From: Gracilaria caudata
Lineage: Eukaryota > Rhodophyta > Florideophyceae > Gracilariales > Gracilariaceae
DNA length: 43,567 nt
Assembly: GCA_030374735.1 (NCBI GenBank)
Contig: JASCIV010000120.1
Span: 1-43,567 of the forward strand
Direction of reading: 5' to 3'
Shown here in pieces: positions 36,399 through 43,567 of this stretch; position 1 is the first letter of the stretch, and every line of letters starts with the position of its first letter. Under the pieces are notes generated by a model. It was given only the letters and a program-made list of their open reading frames with translations, did not search any database and was not told the DNA's origin. A program made the position numbers and the translations under genes.

Positions 36399-37580
36399 AT
36401 GCGTTTCGTACAATTCTTGCGTCTTCTCGCGCTGCTGCTGCTGCTGCTTTCTGCTGCCGTTCGTCCTGGTGTGGCCGCGTCTTTGTCATGGATTCCGTCG
36501 CTTGTTCGTGAGCAGGATGAACAGGTTTCTATTGCGTACTTCATTCAGATTTCGGAATCTACCATCACCATGCTTCCCCGCCTCATTCGCGCCGTGTATC
36601 ACCCTGAAAATACATATGTGATCCACATGGATAAGAAGATTCCCGAATGGCAGCGCACTCATGCGAAGACGTCTCTTATGAATGGTGACGAACGATATAA
36701 GAAAAATGTGCGTGTCATGCAATCTGAGCCTGTTACTTACCGTGGAATAAGTATGGTGCTTAATTTGCTCAGTGCCATGCAGGCTGCAAGTGACAGTTCG
36801 AAGGACTGGACGTACTTCATCAACATTAGCGGCAGTGACTACCCACTGGTGTCTGCAACCAATCAACGCCGGCTTCTGACCACTCAGGACTTCGCAACGC
36901 GAAGGCGGAGCTTTCTGTCTATCGCGAAACAAGATTGGTGGTCGCAAAGCAAGGAATACCGTTTTGAACGACTCTTTACAGACACAAGTCTCTCCTTCAA
37001 CAGCTCTGAGCATCGCATAGTTGACTCCTATACTGATCAACCAATTGCCTTTGTGCACAACTTCACGTTCGTGGCAGCAGAGGCATGGATGGTCCTTCAC
37101 CGAGATCTTGTGGATTTCATGCTAACCGGTTCGACCGCAAGACGTATGCTCCTGGCTTTTGCATATGCGCTCGAGCCAGAGGAGCATTATTTCGCGACGC
37201 TTGCGTATAATTCTCCAGAGTTCAACGACACGCTCGTGCCACATTCTTTGAGACACGTCGAATGGGTGCATAACGGTAAACATTCTGGACAGCATCCTTA
37301 TTACGTTGATCAGTTGGAGAGCGATGGCAAGACGTTCATGTTTCAAGAAAAGATCAAGAGGTCTGGTTGTTTCTTCACTCGTAAGATCCGTGAGAAGGAT
37401 TCTCCCATCCTGGATTACATTGACAAGCATATAAATGGAGTGGCCGACGACGCTGTAACGGAAGATGTTAAGGATTATGTGGAGTATGTAAGTGGGAAGC
37501 TTGCATGTATTGCACAGCTGAAGAGCTCGGAGTATGCAGTTGAATGTTTCGATTATGAAGACACTGTTGAAGATAAGTGA
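36399..37580 (+). CDS. GT14-family glycosyltransferase (Core-2/I-branching / xylosyltransferase-like)
   Basis: This 393-residue type II membrane protein has an N-terminal signal anchor (FLRLLALLLLLLSAAV, about 5-21) and a lumenal catalytic domain, as expected for a Golgi enzyme. Family blocks: SIAYFIQISESTITMLPRLIRAVYHPENTYVIHMDKK (about 48-84), WTYFINISGSDYPL (the DxPL core, about 138-151), and EEHYFATLAYNSPEFNDT (the acidic residues that open the acceptor site). GT14 transfers GlcNAc, Xyl or GlcA from UDP-sugars to glycans or proteoglycans. Plant members make arabinogalactan side chains. The donor cannot be chosen from sequence alone. The start is ATG 36399, chosen because it begins exactly at the signal anchor; upstream in-frame codons lack an ATG. 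Confidence 0.92.
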   Translation: MRFVQFLRLLALLLLLLSAAVRPGVAASLSWIPSLVREQDEQVSIAYFIQISESTITMLPRLIRAVYHPENTYVIHMDKKIPEWQRTHAKTSLMNGDERYKKNVRVMQSEPVTYRGISMVLNLLSAMQAASDSSKDWTYFINISGSDYPLVSATNQRRLLTTQDFATRRRSFLSIAKQDWWSQSKEYRFERLFTDTSLSFNSSEHRIVDSYTDQPIAFVHNFTFVAAEAWMVLHRDLVDFMLTGSTARRMLLAFAYALEPEEHYFATLAYNSPEFNDTLVPHSLRHVEWVHNGKHSGQHPYYVDQLESDGKTFMFQEKIKRSGCFFTRKIREKDSPILDYIDKHINGVADDAVTEDVKDYVEYVSGKLACIAQLKSSEYAVECFDYEDTVEDK

Positions 37581-38336
37581 TCAATTGTAAGCCCGCTTTA
37601 CCGTTAACGTCCACTCGAGATCTACAGGCACCTTGGATAACCTTTTCCTAAGCTAATCATGTACCGGTACCCTCAGGGTACCCTGGCACCTTTCGTAACC
37701 GCACAGACGTTGTTTTCGTGCACAGAATTGGCGCACTCGTGAGTTCGGTTGTGAAGATGTCTAAGAGACAAATTGTTTTAACTGTTTTTTTTTTTTTTTG
37801 TTAGGTGTACCGTCGTACCTTCAAAGAACAACGTTGGTACAACGGTATTCCTTTGATGATGACGTGCTCAGCATTTCTTAGGGTGTTCCCGGCCCTGGCT
37901 GTCATCATTGACACAAACATGTTATCTGTTGACCGTGGTCCGAACTCCACGTACTAAACATGTTAATCTCTGCTTGTTCTCTGCAAATGTCAAGTCTGCA
38001 GACACAATTAGTAGTGAAAGTTTGGCTTGAATTGCGCGAAGCGATTACAGCTCGCCGTACATGCCTTTCCACATTTCTTTCCTTGTCGCATTTATATAGT
38101 ACAGGATATGTTCAAAACCAAAAAGATCGACTCACCCATGTCACGGTTGCGGGTTGACTAGCTAGTGCATGTAGAAAGGTAATGAGGGTGGGAACCGCTA
38201 CTCCCAGGGATACAGGCGAAGCAGAAGTTGCGCCCCCATACTATTGTAGTCCTACAAGCTCGTATCATTGACTCACTGACGCCAAAAAGTGCTGTTGAAG
38301 GCGTTGAATCTGTGCACATTAACAAAAACACCCAAG
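37581..38336. other. Convergent intergenic region with T15 run and GTAC palindromes
   Basis: 756 bp between two converging genes. It holds a near-palindrome of GGTACCCT/AGGGTACC at 37666-37682, a T15 tract at 37785-37799 and several GTAC words (37807-37840) including GTACCTTC. There is no gene-like frame. The T15 run could be an old poly(A) tail of a minus-strand retroposed sequence, but I see nothing recognisable attached to it. Confidence 0.55.
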
Positions 38337-39539
38337 TCATAAATCCCATTCGATTCTATCAACTTGACGCCCTTGTATACCCTCGTTACTATTGAGCCCA
38401 TTGTCAACCCCCCTCATTGCGTTCTCACACAAGGAACCTACATCTTCCCAGAACCTTTCAACCTGCACTAATCTTTGTCGCATACCATCATCATATTCAC
38501 GTCCTTCTGCTGCTGTAACCAACTCCAACAGACCATCCTGGAGTCCAGTAGACACTCCTTTCCAAAAGGCCTCCGCCTGCAGCATTACACCAGCCAACTC
38601 TCTCAGCAAGTTGGCACAATCAACAAGAGAATCCAAGACGGTACTTTCCAGAACCGCTTCTTTCCTACACTCTCGCAATTCAGTCACAAGCGTAGCCACA
38701 TTACCTTCCAATTGTGAACGACGATCTCGAGCATCATTTCGTTGTCTGAGATGCACAGCACGCTCCTCACGAGCACGCATGACTTCACCCTCAAATGTAG
38801 AAGCCAACGCAGCAGCTGAACCAGCACCAATCACAAATGGCGTCGACCTGGCACTGACGAAGCCCCCTACAACAGCAGCAACATGTGCAGCCTGCAAAGC
38901 CACGACGCGTTTGCGCGCCACGCTCTCTCTTTGCTCGGCCTCTGCGTGGCGCATATCAGCTTCTTCAAACGCGCGCAGCGCACCTTGTGCACTTCGTCTG
39001 GTGCTTGTCAGTTCGCTGAATTTGCTGGCGACAGCAGTCTGACGTTCTTGATGACGGGAACTCTGCTGGGCGCGGGCATGCGTTGCTCGCGTGAGGCACT
39101 CTGTGAGAGAGTTAGCAGCCTGTTCGTATTCCATCGCGAGTGTGCTGGATACTTGTGCCAGTCTCTTATGCTGAGAATTGGAGGCCGTGAGAAGAGACTT
39201 TGCGGCAGGATTCAAACCGTCCTTCAGAAGGTCATGTACGACTCGAATATCATAGCGTTCCTTAACGGCCGAGGAACAAAATAAGCGCAAAGTATTCAAC
39301 GTCTCCGCCGAAAGATGCGTCACACGAAGACTAGCGCGCTGTAGATCATCATGTAGCGATGGAAAGGGCACCGTTTTGATAGAGAGTATGGAGAGTTCAT
39401 CCAGCAAGGTGCGTAAGCTATGCAAAGAATGCACAGGAAGTACTGGCGCGATGGAGTCGTGTGTACTCTGAGCTGAAGCACCAACCTCAACTGCGGAGCT
39501 GGTAGACGGCGGCGGACGAGAGGCGCTAGGACCAGTCAT
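38337..39539 (-). CDS. Coiled-coil protein with central hydrophobic segment, function unknown
   Basis: 400 residues from ATG 39539; ATG 39632 would add 31 His-rich residues. I do not recognise the family. After a short S/P-rich start (1-30) the protein is almost wholly helical, Q/A/E/R-rich and heptad-like (about 70-213 and 250-385). It is split in the middle by one hydrophobic, G/A/V-rich stretch (about 214-248, AAHVAAVVGGFVSARSTPFVIGAGSAAALA). Long helices around a central hydrophobic hairpin is the layout of ClyA/XaxA-type alpha-helical pore formers. The same layout also occurs in ordinary membrane-associated or dynamin-adaptor-like coiled coils, so the comparison concerns architecture only. 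No signal peptide is visible. The uninterrupted 1.2-kb frame supports a real gene. Confidence 0.72.
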   Translation of the reverse strand: MTGPSASRPPPSTSSAVEVGASAQSTHDSIAPVLPVHSLHSLRTLLDELSILSIKTVPFPSLHDDLQRASLRVTHLSAETLNTLRLFCSSAVKERYDIRVVHDLLKDGLNPAAKSLLTASNSQHKRLAQVSSTLAMEYEQAANSLTECLTRATHARAQQSSRHQERQTAVASKFSELTSTRRSAQGALRAFEEADMRHAEAEQRESVARKRVVALQAAHVAAVVGGFVSARSTPFVIGAGSAAALASTFEGEVMRAREERAVHLRQRNDARDRRSQLEGNVATLVTELRECRKEAVLESTVLDSLVDCANLLRELAGVMLQAEAFWKGVSTGLQDGLLELVTAAEGREYDDGMRQRLVQVERFWEDVGSLCENAMRGVDNGLNSNEGIQGRQVDRIEWDL

Positions 39540-39996
39540 GACGGCGAAGGGAGCAAGCAGCTGCCGAGCGCAGGCAGAGGGGTGTGCATGGTGAAGGGCG
39601 GCTACAAGGGTATGGGTGTGCGAGTGATGCATCACCTGCCGTTTCGCGTTCCATGCGTGACGTTGGTAGCCAGACAACGAGTAGTGGCGCAAGCATTGCT
39701 GGCTCGTTTGTCTCCGCTCTACACGGTGTTGCGCTCGCTGGCCCGAGGCCGTCTGCGACCCTTTCGGGACGGGTGTTGACCCTCTTACCCTTTGGTAACC
39801 ATGAAATCAGCGCATTAAACGCGAGGCCTGTCTCGTTGGTGTGGCAGTGCCAAAACTCTCGGCTTCCTTTCGACATCATGAGCTCTGACCCTCCATATCT
39901 GTTCCGCTTCTTCTTCTCGGTTGATCTTTTCTTTCAGTAACGGATAACAACATAAAACCTTTCGCATCCAGTAACTCCACCTATACCTCACTTTAC
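39540..39996. other. Upstream region of the coiled-coil gene and left flank of the retroelement
   Basis: 457 bp containing the minus-strand promoter of the coiled-coil gene and, somewhere to the right, the unplaced 5' end of the non-LTR element. A palindrome-like TACCCTTTGGTA lies at 39786-39797. I cannot see a target-site duplication, since the element's 3' end is outside the window. Confidence 0.45.
39603..39612 (+). promoter_or_regulatory. TACAAGGGTA element upstream of the coiled-coil gene
   Basis: An exact copy of the word at 24924-24933 and 18447-18456. It lies 64-73 bp upstream of the preferred ATG (39539). It would be coding if ATG 39632 were used. Confidence 0.3.
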
Positions 39997-41262
39997 ATGG
40001 CGGGGGGAGCCCCGGTTGCGCCGCCTCCCTTGCCTCTGCAGGCCCTCTACCAGAGCAAGGCGGACATGTGGGTACATGCTCTCCTACAGTTCATCATGAC
40101 TACAAAGAACATATTCAGTCCTCATATCAACCTCTCTGATGCCAATGATATCAGAAAGTTCGTCAACGTCCTTGGCCCGAACAACGGACAACTTTCTAGC
40201 ATAGCGCATCTTATAAATGGCGACTTCGCTGATATTGGGGCCCTCGTCTCCCTGATTCATACCAAAGTCAACCCAGCTCCCCGGTCCACCAGCGAACCGG
40301 CAAATTTATCACTCCAAGATCACAATGACAATGAAACTGTCGAGAAGGACCCTACTAAATTTACCTACGCAGAAGTTCTTCAGCGTCGCATCCCACCGCC
40401 TGCCCCGGTTCAACCATCTCGCCTGCCGCCCATAACGCCGCACAACGCCGAAGACGTTAATTCTTTCAACCCTGATGGATTTATGCTCTCCAAGAAAGGG
40501 AAAAACCGCCTTTACCGTACTGCACTTAACACAATTGGACATGAACCCAAAAGATTTGCACTCCTTTGTACCTCCGATCAACATGAACCCATGCAGAATC
40601 CTTTCAACATTACCAGATGCCTTTCTGAAGCTGGAATTCGTGAGCCTCTTACGCTAGTTAAAACTGGTGACCCTCGAAAATTCCTACTGTTTGCGCCTGA
40701 GAGCTGCATTCCGTTACTACAGCCTGCCTATAATCGATTCCACGATATGACTGTTCGTCTTTGTGGAATTAAACGTCTGCCAAGCATTACTGTTAATCCC
40801 ATCGGAAGCCTCAAAGACCATTTCCCAGCTCTGCAATTAGAGAACATACTTAAGCACCTTCGTAACGAAATTGAACGCCTGGAATCCCCAACGGCGACGT
40901 GGAGACCACGTTTATTCTTCGCTGATAGTCTGCGTGACCACGAGAGTGAATCTTATACGGCCCTGAAAGAGAAACGTCCGGCATCTCCCCTACAACCATT
41001 TCCTCCGCGCCCTCCCATTCGGAACAACGTATCATGGCACCACAATACTACGGATCCCCCCGATGCAATCGCAGCTGAAAGAGTCGCAATGGAAATATCC
41101 CTCCCCGCAGCGCCTGCAACAGCCACACCACGACACCAACCTGCTAATTCAGTGCCTAATCAGAATATCTCGGCATTAAGATCAAACCGCTTTTCCACTT
41201 TCAATAACCAACTTGGACGCTCAGTCGCGTCTGCACCCAACGCGCACATTCCTGTTAATTAG
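39997..41262 (+). CDS. Retrotransposon ORF1 protein
   Basis: This 421-residue protein, in phase with no other gene, precedes the RT ORF by 38 bp. It has a hydrophobic N-terminal helix-rich part (1-90), a proline-rich linker (about 125-150), a mixed alpha/beta middle (about 165-290, RFALLCTSDQHEPMQNPFNITRCLSEAGI...), and a proline/alanine/asparagine-rich tail (310-421). I see no CCHC zinc knuckles, no esterase motif and no obvious RRM. By position it should be the RNA-binding/chaperone ORF1 product of a LINE-like element. The middle part could be a divergent RNA-binding fold. The start is ATG 39997. Confidence 0.75.
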   Translation: MAGGAPVAPPPLPLQALYQSKADMWVHALLQFIMTTKNIFSPHINLSDANDIRKFVNVLGPNNGQLSSIAHLINGDFADIGALVSLIHTKVNPAPRSTSEPANLSLQDHNDNETVEKDPTKFTYAEVLQRRIPPPAPVQPSRLPPITPHNAEDVNSFNPDGFMLSKKGKNRLYRTALNTIGHEPKRFALLCTSDQHEPMQNPFNITRCLSEAGIREPLTLVKTGDPRKFLLFAPESCIPLLQPAYNRFHDMTVRLCGIKRLPSITVNPIGSLKDHFPALQLENILKHLRNEIERLESPTATWRPRLFFADSLRDHESESYTALKEKRPASPLQPFPPRPPIRNNVSWHHNTTDPPDAIAAERVAMEISLPAAPATATPRHQPANSVPNQNISALRSNRFSTFNNQLGRSVASAPNAHIPVN

Positions 41263-41300
41263 AAAGAAGACTTCCTCGTACACAACAACTCTCTCCCTCA

Positions 41301-43567
41301 ATGCCTCTGCCACCTACTGTCGGTGACTGCCCAAACGTAACGACTGTGCTTGACCTGCGTGTACCCACTATGGAATATCTCCCTCGCTCCTTGCGTCTCC
41401 CCTACATTGAATTGTATTATCATCTCTTACATAACTTCAACACTGCTAGAACCACGCTGTTACGAGAAAATTGCCTCAATCGACTCATCGCTACTCCAAA
41501 GCTCGTGTTTCGGCGTAATGGCCGCGGTGAGCCTCGCAACCGAAATCGACCCTCCCTGCACCGGTCCATCAAGCGACGAATGCAAATGGCAATGCAGGGC
41601 GATTGGGCTACCTTACTTGACGAAGCCCGACTAGCCCACCTACGGAACCCAATGTTACCCCAACATTCCCAAAACAAAGCAAGACGAGCTCGACGAGCTT
41701 TCTTAGCTGGGGAGTATACAAAATCATGTGCCATACTAGCAACTCAATCCCAACCAGCCGCTCTGTCCTTTCAAGCGGCGAACGCTTTGCGACAGCTTCA
41801 CCCCAATCCCTCTATACCCCTGCAACCAGCCCCGATTGAAAATCTCCCTCCACCGATGAAGCTCGATGAAAGCTTTGTCCGCCGAACACTTCAATGTATG
41901 CCGAAGGCCTCCTCTCCGGGTCCAGATGGAATGCGTCCAATATTTCTCAAGTATCTTTCTGCAACACCTGGTGGCGTTCCTCCTGATCGCCCAATATTGC
42001 GGGAGTTAACTCTTTTCGTCAATTCCGTGATTTCCGGTAACCTACCGACGCAAACTGCGCTCTGGTTTGCAACCGGAAACTTACTAGGTATCGAAAAGCC
42101 TCACTCCTCCAAGCTGCGCCCTCTCGCCATGGGGTTGGTCTGGAGAAGATTCATCGCAAGAATGGTAGCCCAGCGTGCCTCTCGAGATTCCTCAGTGCAG
42201 TCTTACTTACGTCCTCATCAGCTGGGAGTTGGTACTTCCTGCGGCTGCGAGGCCATCGTTCACATTCTCCGAAACGTTACTAACAAATTGCGTGCTCGTG
42301 ATCTTGTACTGCTTAGCATCGACGCCACAAATGCTTTTAATGCCATTGAACGACAGCTTCTTCTCACGGCCTCAATTGACCATTGCCCTGAAATTGCTAG
42401 ATTCGTCCACTACTGTTACCGACTGCCGATTCCCTTGCGATTTGGTGATTATTGCATCGAAAGCAAAACAGGCACGCAACAAGGCGATCCCTTAAGCCCG
42501 TTACTGTTTTCACTAACATTGCATCCCTTAGTCCTCAAGTTGCAGAGTCAATTTCGTCCGGTACTCAATTTGTTCTACTCCGATGATGGCAACATTCTTC
42601 TCCATAAAACTGTCGCAACTGCCTTTCTTACGACCCTCATTACAGAGGGCGCGAAAATTGGCTACGTTCCTAACCTCCAGAAAACATTCGCTTGGTGGTG
42701 GCGAGAACAAACGATCCCAAACTTTCCCGCAACCATAAACACGAACAAAGCAGTCACTCTCCTAGGTGCTCCAATAGGACACGGAACCGAAGTGAAAGCC
42801 CTTCTCAAAGCTCGAAGGCAACAGCAAGAGGAACTCAGTACTGCCCTCATTTCTCTTAATGATACCCAAATGGCACTTACTCTTCTCCGGTTTTGTGCCG
42901 GAGCCTGCAAAATGACCTATATTCTGAGAACAACCCCGCCGCACATAACCAATGTTGAGGTCGAAAATTTCGACGAACAACAGCGAAGGGTGTTCCATCA
43001 GATTCATAGGCATGTCTCTCCGCAAGGCTGGAAATCAGCGTCACTTCCGTTTCGAAAAGGTGGCCTCGGCCTAACCTTAGCCTCCTGGACTCGGGGAGCT
43101 GCATTCGTCTCTTCCTATATGGCCGCGTGGTCAGTGATAAATGGCGCCATACAGCAGGCCTTACAGCCATTTAACACCACTCCTTCACATTTCGTCCGTA
43201 TGGCCCAAATTACAAATGTCATTCGCGAAAGCTACGCGCTACCACCGGAGTTCTCCTTTGACACTCTTTCAGCTAGAGCCCAGGAATTTGGATCCATTCC
43301 AAAGCTACAGCACCAGTATCAAGACGCAATTGTTAACCAAGTTGCAGCTCTGCACACTCCTTCAGCTTCATCATGCGTTAACAAATTACGTTTAGCGCGG
43401 CTGAAGTCCGTCTCTACCTTAGAGGCCTCGTTGTGCTTTACCTCTTTCGTTAATCCCGTACTCAACCCCTCCATACCACCTGAAATCATGAAGACAATGA
43501 TTGATCTTAGACTCGGCGAGAAGTTATTCAACCATGCACCTTGTCCTGCTTGTGCTGCTTCAAACGC
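41301..43567 (+). CDS. Non-LTR reverse transcriptase, C-terminus beyond the window
   Basis: The frame is open from ATG 41301 for at least 755 codons and runs off the right edge. Fingers/palm motifs: SSPGPDGMRPIFLKYL (about 204-219), RPLAMGLVWRRF, RPHQLGVGTSCGCEAIVHILR (motif 2a-like), SIDATNAFNAIER (motif A, Asp341), TGTQQGDPLSPLLFSL (motif B, about 390-405), FYSDD (motif C, Asp428-Asp429) and LGAPIG (motif E). The catalytic triad is intact. No AP-endonuclease precedes the RT domain; the N-terminal ~190 residues are basic and helical. The last visible residues (LRLGEKLFNHAPCPAC) resemble the start of a cysteine block that in RLE-bearing elements precedes a restriction-like endonuclease. The endonuclease type is therefore inferred, not seen. 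Confidence 0.88.
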   Translation, partial: MPLPPTVGDCPNVTTVLDLRVPTMEYLPRSLRLPYIELYYHLLHNFNTARTTLLRENCLNRLIATPKLVFRRNGRGEPRNRNRPSLHRSIKRRMQMAMQGDWATLLDEARLAHLRNPMLPQHSQNKARRARRAFLAGEYTKSCAILATQSQPAALSFQAANALRQLHPNPSIPLQPAPIENLPPPMKLDESFVRRTLQCMPKASSPGPDGMRPIFLKYLSATPGGVPPDRPILRELTLFVNSVISGNLPTQTALWFATGNLLGIEKPHSSKLRPLAMGLVWRRFIARMVAQRASRDSSVQSYLRPHQLGVGTSCGCEAIVHILRNVTNKLRARDLVLLSIDATNAFNAIERQLLLTASIDHCPEIARFVHYCYRLPIPLRFGDYCIESKTGTQQGDPLSPLLFSLTLHPLVLKLQSQFRPVLNLFYSDDGNILLHKTVATAFLTTLITEGAKIGYVPNLQKTFAWWWREQTIPNFPATINTNKAVTLLGAPIGHGTEVKALLKARRQQQEELSTALISLNDTQMALTLLRFCAGACKMTYILRTTPPHITNVEVENFDEQQRRVFHQIHRHVSPQGWKSASLPFRKGGLGLTLASWTRGAAFVSSYMAAWSVINGAIQQALQPFNTTPSHFVRMAQITNVIRESYALPPEFSFDTLSARAQEFGSIPKLQHQYQDAIVNQVAALHTPSASSCVNKLRLARLKSVSTLEASLCFTSFVNPVLNPSIPPEIMKTMIDLRLGEKLFNHAPCPACAASN

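Larger units (their letters stand above)
39997..43567 (+). mobile_element. Non-LTR retrotransposon, two ORFs, truncated by the window edge
   Basis: An ORF1 (39997-41262) and a reverse-transcriptase ORF (41301 to the end) lie 38 bp apart on the same strand. Composition changes here: both are rich in C, P, T and A codons compared with the neighbouring genes. Both frames are undamaged as far as they can be seen, so the copy may be young. The 5' boundary lies between about 39800 and 39996; the 3' end, tail and any target-site duplication are beyond the window. Confidence 0.85.

Noticed and set aside
37785..37799. T15 run as evidence of a processed pseudogene
   Set aside because: No recognisable coding sequence lies next to it on the expected strand, and no flanking duplication is visible.
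38360..38390. Another copy of the TACAAGGGTA word (CGCCCTTGTATACC)
   Set aside because: It differs at the GGTA end and lies inside the coding sequence of the coiled-coil gene, so I left it out of the motif count.
1..43567. CRISPR array, bacterial operons or prophage
   Set aside because: There are no regularly spaced repeats, no ribosome-binding-site-led gene strings and no phage genes. Introns, an initiator tRNA of eukaryotic type and condensin CAP-H show this is eukaryotic nuclear DNA.

Overview
The window reads as nuclear DNA of a eukaryote that probably carries a plastid. A red alga (Rhodophyta) is my best guess. Most genes are long single exons: a 2,563-residue Sen1-type helicase, a 1,175-residue MUS81 and a 777-residue condensin subunit. 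Only two genes clearly contain introns, and these are short (63-145 bp) U2-type introns. Two predicted proteins carry N-termini that look plastid or lumen directed. One secreted protein ends in a Hedgehog-type Hog/Hint domain, a family reported outside animals in red algae and some protists. The lineage call is an inference from these traits, not from a marker gene.

Layout, left to right. 1-1472 is a GC-rich, palindrome-rich non-coding stretch upstream of the SEN1/senataxin-like helicase (1473-9164). A small, very basic unknown protein follows (9348-10130). After about 1 kb without genes come two minus-strand genes: the secreted Hog-domain protein (11132-12532) and a two-exon FAD oxidoreductase of the phytoene-desaturase/amine-oxidase type (12877-14332). 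14.3-19.3 kb is gene-poor. It holds a four-exon mitochondrial carrier (15910-17139) flanked by two related fragments of the 3' end of a non-LTR retrotransposon in opposite orientations.

19.3-29.1 kb is gene-dense: a membrane-anchored methyltransferase-like protein, condensin subunit CAP-H, a PAP2-like multi-pass membrane protein, an initiator tRNA-Met, a PWWP-domain protein, an FAD/NAD oxidoreductase of the SelD-associated family, and a sphingolipid Delta4-desaturase. After a 1.3-kb gap come MUS81 (30406-33933, minus), a lumen-targeted TPR protein divergent from a GT14 glycosyltransferase (35050-37580), and a coiled-coil protein of unknown function with a central hydrophobic segment (38337-39539, minus). 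The right end (39997 to the window edge) is a non-LTR retrotransposon. It has an ORF1 and a long reverse-transcriptase ORF that is still open at the last base.

There is no operon logic here. Functional links are loose: MUS81, SEN1 and CAP-H all serve genome maintenance or chromosome structure, and E2F-like sites lie upstream of MUS81 and SEN1. The most distinctive non-coding signal is a short recurring word, TAC(G/A)A(A/G)GGTA. Five of its nine near-exact occurrences lie within about 165 bp upstream of predicted start codons of unrelated genes.
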